Assembly (NCBI GenBank): GCA_025350465.1
Contig: JANXXU010000007.1
Location: 1 to 64,000, forward strand
Length of the DNA: 64,000 nt
Origin: Alphaproteobacteria bacterium
Lineage (GTDB): Bacteria > Pseudomonadota > Alphaproteobacteria > Micropepsales > Micropepsaceae
Direction: 5' to 3'
Each line of letters opens with the position of its first letter. Within the stretch, counting starts at the first letter, position 1. Positions 60,243 to 64,000 of this stretch are shown here, one piece after another. Below the pieces are notes generated by a model that had not been told where the DNA came from, searched no databases, and saw only the letters and a list, made by a program, of their open reading frames with translations. The translations under genes were made by a program, and so were the position numbers.

Positions 60243-60271
60243 TTGACAATCGGTAAGTATGTGCTTACGGT
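60243..60271 (+). promoter_or_regulatory. Promoter and ArsR-type operator before the GST gene
   Basis: TTGACA (60243-60248), a 17-bp spacer and TACGGT (60266-60271) form a plausible promoter. The inverted repeat GGTAAG-N6-CTTACG (60252-60269) fills its spacer and -10. It matches the two sites at 43879-43931, suggesting control by the ArsR protein encoded there. Confidence 0.65.
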
Positions 60272-60305
60272 AAGGGATGGCTTATTTTTCAACGGAGGAC
60301 CGATC

Positions 60306-60959
60306 ATGAGCCTCAAGATCTATGCGTTTCCGCCCAGCCCACGTTCGTTCAAGGTCTTGTGGGCGGCCAATCATTTGGGCGTCGACTATGAGTTCCGGCT
60401 CGTGGACTTCACCAAGAACGGGCAGCGGGCACCTGAATTCCTCGCGCTCAATCCGAACCACAAGTCGCCCGTGATCGATGACGGCGGCTATCTGCTGTGG
60501 GAGTCGAATGCGATCGTGGAGTATCTTGCTTCGCTCGCGGCGCAGTCGGGTGTTCTGCCGCAAGAGACGCGCGCACAACTGGCTGTTCGCAAATGGCTGT
60601 TCTGGGAGAGTGCGCATTGGGACCCGGCCTGCGCGGTGTTCGCGGTCGAACGCGTTGTGAAGCCGCTCTTTGGTCTCGGCGAGACGAACCAATCGGAAAT
60701 CGAGCGCGGCACGCTACTCTTCGAGCGCGTCGGCAGCGTGCTCGAAGGTGAGCTCAAGAAGCACCGCTATGTCGCGGGAGAGACGCTGACGGTCGCGGAT
60801 CTGTCGATCGGCGCTGTGATGTCGATCGCCGAACAGGCGCGCTTTCCCATCGAAAACTTCCGCGCCATCCAACGCTGGCACAACGATCTGAAATCACTGC
60901 CGTCTTGGGCGAAGACCGTGGCGATGCAGACGGTGCCCAAGACGAGCGCGGCTGCGTAA
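60306..60959 (+). CDS. Glutathione S-transferase family protein
   Basis: A 217-residue GST. The thioredoxin-like domain has AFPPSPRSFKVLWAANHLGVDYEF and ALNPNHKSPVIDDGGYLLWESNAIVEYLA, with the conserved ES pair that binds glutathione. The C-terminal helical domain ends RFPIENFRAIQRWHNDLKSLPSW. GGAGGA is well placed before ATG 60306. It is monocistronic. The promoter carries the same operator as the ArsR-SRPBCC-GST operon 16 kb away, so it likely answers the same signal. Confidence 0.92.
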   Translation: MSLKIYAFPPSPRSFKVLWAANHLGVDYEFRLVDFTKNGQRAPEFLALNPNHKSPVIDDGGYLLWESNAIVEYLASLAAQSGVLPQETRAQLAVRKWLFWESAHWDPACAVFAVERVVKPLFGLGETNQSEIERGTLLFERVGSVLEGELKKHRYVAGETLTVADLSIGAVMSIAEQARFPIENFRAIQRWHNDLKSLPSWAKTVAMQTVPKTSAAA

Positions 60960-61265
60960 AGAGAGAACGCAGGCCGTCCGCGCGTACGCGTTCCGACACG
61001 TTCTTAACGATGTCCTCGATGACCAGCGGTTGGCCGCGGTAATCGGCTAGCCAACGGGCGGCGGCGGAGACGGCCAACGCACGGAACTGCGACTTTCCTT
61101 GACTTTCGTCGGCGACGGTCAAATCTCTTACCTCAAGATGATTGGCCCCTGCCTCCGCTAATGTTTCGGCGGGCGAGTAGTGTACACATGGGCCGGCGGA
61201 GCTTAAGCGAAGACGGCTATGTGGGCGCGTCGCCGGTGCGATGCCAAACGGCCTGGAGACATCCC
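60960..61265. other. Intergenic region with a doubtful minus-strand frame
   Basis: About 300 bp between the GST and NifU-like genes. A minus-strand frame from TTG 61122 to 60754 has a protein-like first half (SQFRALAVSAAARWLADYRG, then PLVIEDIVKNVSERVRADGL) with GAGG upstream. Its second half lies inside the GST gene and is only a shadow. A gene of about 55 codons, perhaps broken, is possible. No hairpin terminator was seen. Confidence 0.3.
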
Positions 61266-61835
61266 ATGTTCATTCAAACAGAATCGACCCCCAATCCGGC
61301 GTCGCTCAAATTCCTGCCGGGGCGTGACGTGCTCGGCGCCGGCACGGCGGACTTCCCGACGCGCGAGGCGGCGGCGAAGTCGCCTCTGGCAGAACGCCTC
61401 TTCGAGATCGACGGGGTGAGCGGCGTCTTCTTCGGCTCCGACTTCATCACGGTGAGCAAATCGACCGGCGATTGGCCGCAGCTGAAGCCCATGATCCTTG
61501 GCGCGATCATGGAGCACTTCACCCACGACTTGCCGGTAATGGGTGGCGATGCTGCAAAACCGACCGGGTTTGAAGAAACCTACGACGCGGCGGACGAAGA
61601 GATCGTGGTGCAGATCAAAGATCTTCTCGACACGCGGGTGCGACCGGCGGTTGCGCAGGATGGCGGCGACATCATCTTCCGCGGCTTCGAAAGCAAATCG
61701 GGGACGGTATTCTTGAACCTGCGCGGCTCGTGCGCGGGCTGCCCCTCATCGACCGCGACCTTGAAGAACGGCATCGAGAATATGCTGCGGCACTATATCC
61801 CCGAAGTGAATGCGGTTGAGGCGGTGGCGGTCTAG
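61266..61835 (+). CDS. NifU-like Fe-S cluster scaffold/carrier protein
   Basis: A 189-residue NifU/NFU1-type protein. The N-terminal NFU domain has MFIQTESTPNPASLKFLPG and GVSGVFFGSDFITVSK. The C-terminal NifU domain carries the cluster motif CAGC (Cys157, Cys160) in NLRGSCAGCPSSTATLK, after PAVAQDGGDIIFRGF. It assembles or delivers [4Fe-4S] clusters in the cytoplasm, in the manner of NfuA. GGAG precedes ATG 61266. It lies before the nitroreductase, tsaB and rimI genes, a conserved order in alphaproteobacteria. Confidence 0.93.
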   Translation: MFIQTESTPNPASLKFLPGRDVLGAGTADFPTREAAAKSPLAERLFEIDGVSGVFFGSDFITVSKSTGDWPQLKPMILGAIMEHFTHDLPVMGGDAAKPTGFEETYDAADEEIVVQIKDLLDTRVRPAVAQDGGDIIFRGFESKSGTVFLNLRGSCAGCPSSTATLKNGIENMLRHYIPEVNAVEAVAV

Positions 61836-61899
61836 CCTTTCGAGGCTTGGGCGTTCTTGGTACAAGCGCGGCTCGTGACCTTTCGCGCGGGAGCCCACT

Positions 61900-62490
61900 T
61901 TGCAGCACGCCATCAACGACGAAGCGCTCGACCAACTATTCCGGTCGGCGCGGTCTCAAAATAAGTGGCAGAACACGCCGGTCAGCGCGACGATCCTGGA
62001 GGCAATTTACGATCTCATGCGCTGGGGTCCGACGAGCGCGAATTGCTCGCCCGCGCGCTTCGTCTTCGTGACGACGCCGGAAGCCAAGGAGCGGTTGAAG
62101 CCGCATCTCCTGCCGGGAAACGTGGCCAAGGTGATGACAGCGCCGGTGACCGCGATCATCGGCTACGATCTGCATTTCTACGAAAAGCTTCCTCATTTGT
62201 TTCCGCATACGGACGCGAAGAGCTGGTTCTTCGGTAATCACCCGCTGATCCAGACGACGGCGTTTCGCAACGGCACGCTGCAGGGCGCCTATTTCATGAT
62301 GGCGGCGCGCTCGCTTGGACTCGATTGCGGTCCGATGTCGGGCTTCAACAACGAAGAGGTCGACAAGGCGTTCTTTCCCGAAGGTCACGTGAAGTCGAAC
62401 TTCATCTGCGCCATCGGCACTGGCGACCCCTCCGGACTCTTCGGCCGCAGCCCGCGCCTGCCGTTCGATGAGGCATGCCGAGTCGTATGA
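61900..62490 (+). CDS. Malonic semialdehyde reductase RutE-like nitroreductase
   Basis: A 196-residue FMN-dependent nitroreductase-fold enzyme, closest in form to RutE/malonic semialdehyde reductase. It has RWGPTSANCSPARFVFV near residues 41-57 and RSLGLDCGPMSGFNNEEVDKAFF later, with GTGDPSGLFGRSPRLPFDEA closing. It would reduce 3-oxopropanoate or a nitro compound using NAD(P)H. A TTG start at 61900 has GGGAG at a proper distance. Its stop overlaps the tsaB start (ATGA), so the genes are coupled. Confidence 0.88.
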   Translation: MQHAINDEALDQLFRSARSQNKWQNTPVSATILEAIYDLMRWGPTSANCSPARFVFVTTPEAKERLKPHLLPGNVAKVMTAPVTAIIGYDLHFYEKLPHLFPHTDAKSWFFGNHPLIQTTAFRNGTLQGAYFMMAARSLGLDCGPMSGFNNEEVDKAFFPEGHVKSNFICAIGTGDPSGLFGRSPRLPFDEACRVV

Positions 62491-63158
62491 GTGAAGGTGC
62501 GGTCCTTGCGATCGACACAGCGTTCGGCCCGATCGGCATTGCGCTCTGTTCGAGCACCGGGGAGATGATCGCGAGCGAAATCGTGGCTGACGCGCTCGGC
62601 ACCCAGGCCGAGAAGCTGCCGCCCCTGGTCGAGCAGATGTTCGCCAAAGCCCGGTTTGCGCCGAAGGGTCTGGCGCGGATCGCCGTGACCGTCGGTCCTG
62701 GCGCTTTTACCGGCGTGCGCGTGGGGCTCGCGTTCGCTAAGGGCCTGGCCTTGGCGCTCAAGATTCCGCTGCTCGGCTTCACCACGCTCGAATGTCTGGC
62801 GGCCCAGGCGCGTGCCGTGAAAGAGGGTGCAACAACCTACGCGAGCGTGATCGACGCGCGACGCGGCGAGTTTTACGCGCAAGGATTTGACGGGACGTTG
62901 AAGACAGTTTTTGGTCCCAGCGTTATGAAGGCGAATGATTTGGCATTAGAGCTGGTGCGAGAACCGGGATCGCTGGTCGTCGCGGGAAGCGGTGCAGCGA
63001 TGATCGCCGATGATCTGAAGGGGCGGGAAGTGGAAGTGCTGGCGATAGAAATAGTTGACGCCCGTTTGCTTGTGCTCGCGGCTCGCGGCGCCGATCCGAG
63101 TGCTCATCCGCCTGTTCCATGTTATCTGCGCGTGCCGGATGCACGATTGCCGTCATGA
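62487..63158 (+). CDS. tsaB: tRNA threonylcarbamoyladenosine biosynthesis protein TsaB
   Basis: A 223-residue TsaB, the partner of TsaD in making the universal t6A modification of tRNA. It has the ASKHA fold start VLAIDTAFGPIGIALCS. The diagnostic segment TVGPGAFTGVRVGLAFAKGLALA lies at about 71-93, and IDARRGEFYAQGF follows. ATG 62487 overlaps the previous stop; ATG 62475 is less likely because GAGG would be too close. It overlaps rimI by four bases. The set tsaB-rimI-fur is conserved in Rhizobiales. Confidence 0.94.
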   Translation: MSEGAVLAIDTAFGPIGIALCSSTGEMIASEIVADALGTQAEKLPPLVEQMFAKARFAPKGLARIAVTVGPGAFTGVRVGLAFAKGLALALKIPLLGFTTLECLAAQARAVKEGATTYASVIDARRGEFYAQGFDGTLKTVFGPSVMKANDLALELVREPGSLVVAGSGAAMIADDLKGREVEVLAIEIVDARLLVLAARGADPSAHPPVPCYLRVPDARLPS

Positions 63159-63634
63159 GCACTCACAGACTTTGGCTCGCAACGCCCCTTGACGCAGCAA
63201 CGATGGCGGAGTTGCACAGGCCGGCGTTCGAAGACGCGTGGCCCGAGGAGGCGTTCGCGTCGCTTCTCTCGCGCGAGGAAGTGTTTGCGATCTTGGGGGC
63301 GGCCGGCAACGACCGCATGGCGCAAGGATTGGTCCTGATGCGCGCGGTTGCGGGGGAAGCGGAGGTCTTGACGATCTGTGTCGCCAACGACGCGCGGCGC
63401 GAGGGGATTGGCCAATCGTTGCTGATCGAAGCATGCAAGATTGCGCTGGCCCGTGGAGCCGATCATTTGTTTTTGGAGGTGGCTGACACCAATTTACCGG
63501 CAACGCGACTTTACCATAAGCTCGGTTTCAAGACCATCGGCCGGCGTGCCGCCTATTACCGGCAAGCGGATAACGCAGCGGACGCATTGGTGATGCGGCG
63601 TGAACTTGGACAGGCAAGACCCGAGGAAAATTAG
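63155..63634 (+). CDS. rimI: Ribosomal-protein-alanine N-acetyltransferase RimI
   Basis: A 159-residue GNAT enzyme that acetylates the N-terminal alanine of ribosomal protein S18. The acetyl-CoA binding motif A is ANDARREGIGQSLL, and LFLEVADTNLPATRLYHKLGFKTIGRR is the RimI-specific continuation. YYRQADNAADALVMRREL ends the core. The ATG at 63155 overlaps the tsaB stop (ATGA), so the pair is co-translated. It is followed by fur after 51 bp. Confidence 0.92.
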   Translation: MSTHRLWLATPLDAATMAELHRPAFEDAWPEEAFASLLSREEVFAILGAAGNDRMAQGLVLMRAVAGEAEVLTICVANDARREGIGQSLLIEACKIALARGADHLFLEVADTNLPATRLYHKLGFKTIGRRAAYYRQADNAADALVMRRELGQARPEEN

Positions 63635-63685
63635 GGCCTTCGTGCGCGCCTTTCGGCGGCTCGAGGAATCGACTAGAACAGGCGC

Positions 63686-64000
63686 ATGGATCGCATCGAG
63701 AAACTCTGCATCGAGAGAGGTTTAAGAATGACGGGACAGCGGCGCGTCATCGCGCGCGTGCTGTCGGAGTCGCATGACCATCCCGATGCCGAAGAAATGC
63801 ATCGCCGCGCCGCCGCGATCGATCCGCATATTTCGATCGCCACCGTCTATCGAACGGTCCGGTTACTCGAAGAAGCCGGCATCCTCGAGCGGCACGATTT
63901 CCGCGACGGCCGGGCGCGCTTCGAAGAGATGCGCGACGAGCACCACGACCACCTCATCGATGTTCAAAGCGGCAAGGTGATCGAGTTTCATAACGAGCAA
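63686..64000 (+). CDS. fur: Fur family metal-responsive regulator (N-terminal part, cut by window end)
   Basis: The first 105 codons of a Fur-family protein run to the end of the window. It starts MDRIEKLCIERGLRMTGQRRVI. The winged-helix part includes HPDAEEMHRRAAAIDPHISIATVYRTVRLLEEAGIL. The metal-binding end of the domain begins HDFRDGRARFEEMRDEHHDHLIDV. The sequence fits alphaproteobacterial Fur/Mur, which senses iron or manganese. The position after tsaB-rimI is the usual one in Rhizobiales. The C-terminal dimerisation region is outside the window, so Fur and Mur cannot be told apart. Confidence 0.92.
   Translation, partial: MDRIEKLCIERGLRMTGQRRVIARVLSESHDHPDAEEMHRRAAAIDPHISIATVYRTVRLLEEAGILERHDFRDGRARFEEMRDEHHDHLIDVQSGKVIEFHNEQ

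Noticed and set aside
60754-61122. Minus-strand frame of 122 codons at the GST 3' end
   Set aside because: Its second half is antisense to the GST gene and low-complexity; only the first part is protein-like, so it is noted in the gap entry rather than called.

Overview
The window is high-GC DNA from an alphaproteobacterium. The evidence is a phaR / phaA-phaB polyhydroxybutyrate locus, a MaeB-type malic enzyme with a phosphotransacetylase domain, GlnD next to MutS, Coq4-type ubiquinone machinery and a terminal tsaB-rimI-fur run. There is no rRNA or tRNA to fix the taxon; a Hyphomicrobiales/Rhizobiales-like or Micropepsales-like lineage is a guess. Genes are tightly packed with many ATGA or GTGA overlaps. 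No prophage, CRISPR array, tRNA or intact insertion sequence was seen; the only mobile trace is a degraded IS1595-type transposase tail at the left end.

Left part (1-16 kb): accessory oxidative and catabolic genes. These are an SDR, an acyl-CoA ligase, a MetE-like protein, a CGNR regulator divergent from a glyoxalase-fold gene, a nitronate monooxygenase/cupin pair, a pirin/MFS/DUF1993 run, Coq4, an OmpA-type barrel, a luciferase-like oxidoreductase and a PfkB kinase. Middle left (16-25 kb): a Baeyer-Villiger-type monooxygenase, an FAD reductase and RidA, then CorA plus a DMT exporter. Opposite these lies a three-gene minus-strand operon of lysine 2,3-aminomutase, a Ddl-like ATP-grasp ligase and a cysteine-cluster protein, the best candidate here for an undescribed small-molecule pathway.

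Middle (25-41 kb): an ArnT-like / ArnC-like / LAB_N group for lipid-linked sugar transfer, a Rieske oxygenase opposite an enoyl-CoA hydratase, a degenerate-GGDEF/EAL protein, and an HxlR regulator between two unusual SDRs with matching operators. These are followed by an HCCA isomerase, a second nitronate monooxygenase, a VOC protein, a lipoprotein and a pentapeptide-repeat protein.

Right part (41-64 kb): phaR facing phaAB, an ArsR-SRPBCC-GST operon whose operator recurs before a second GST gene 16 kb away, then mostly core genes: gloB, maeB, mutS, glnD, trpS, a universal stress protein, a YARHG protein and M15 peptidase, nifU-like, a nitroreductase, tsaB, rimI and the start of a fur-family gene cut by the window end.

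The strongest new observations are regulatory: twin CTAACC-N8-GGTT operators around divergent promoters at the CGNR/VOC locus, a shared GTAAG-N6-CTTAC operator linking two GST loci, duplicated 20-bp sites in front of the HxlR gene, and a perfect inverted repeat in front of phaR. All functional assignments are from motif reading without database searches.
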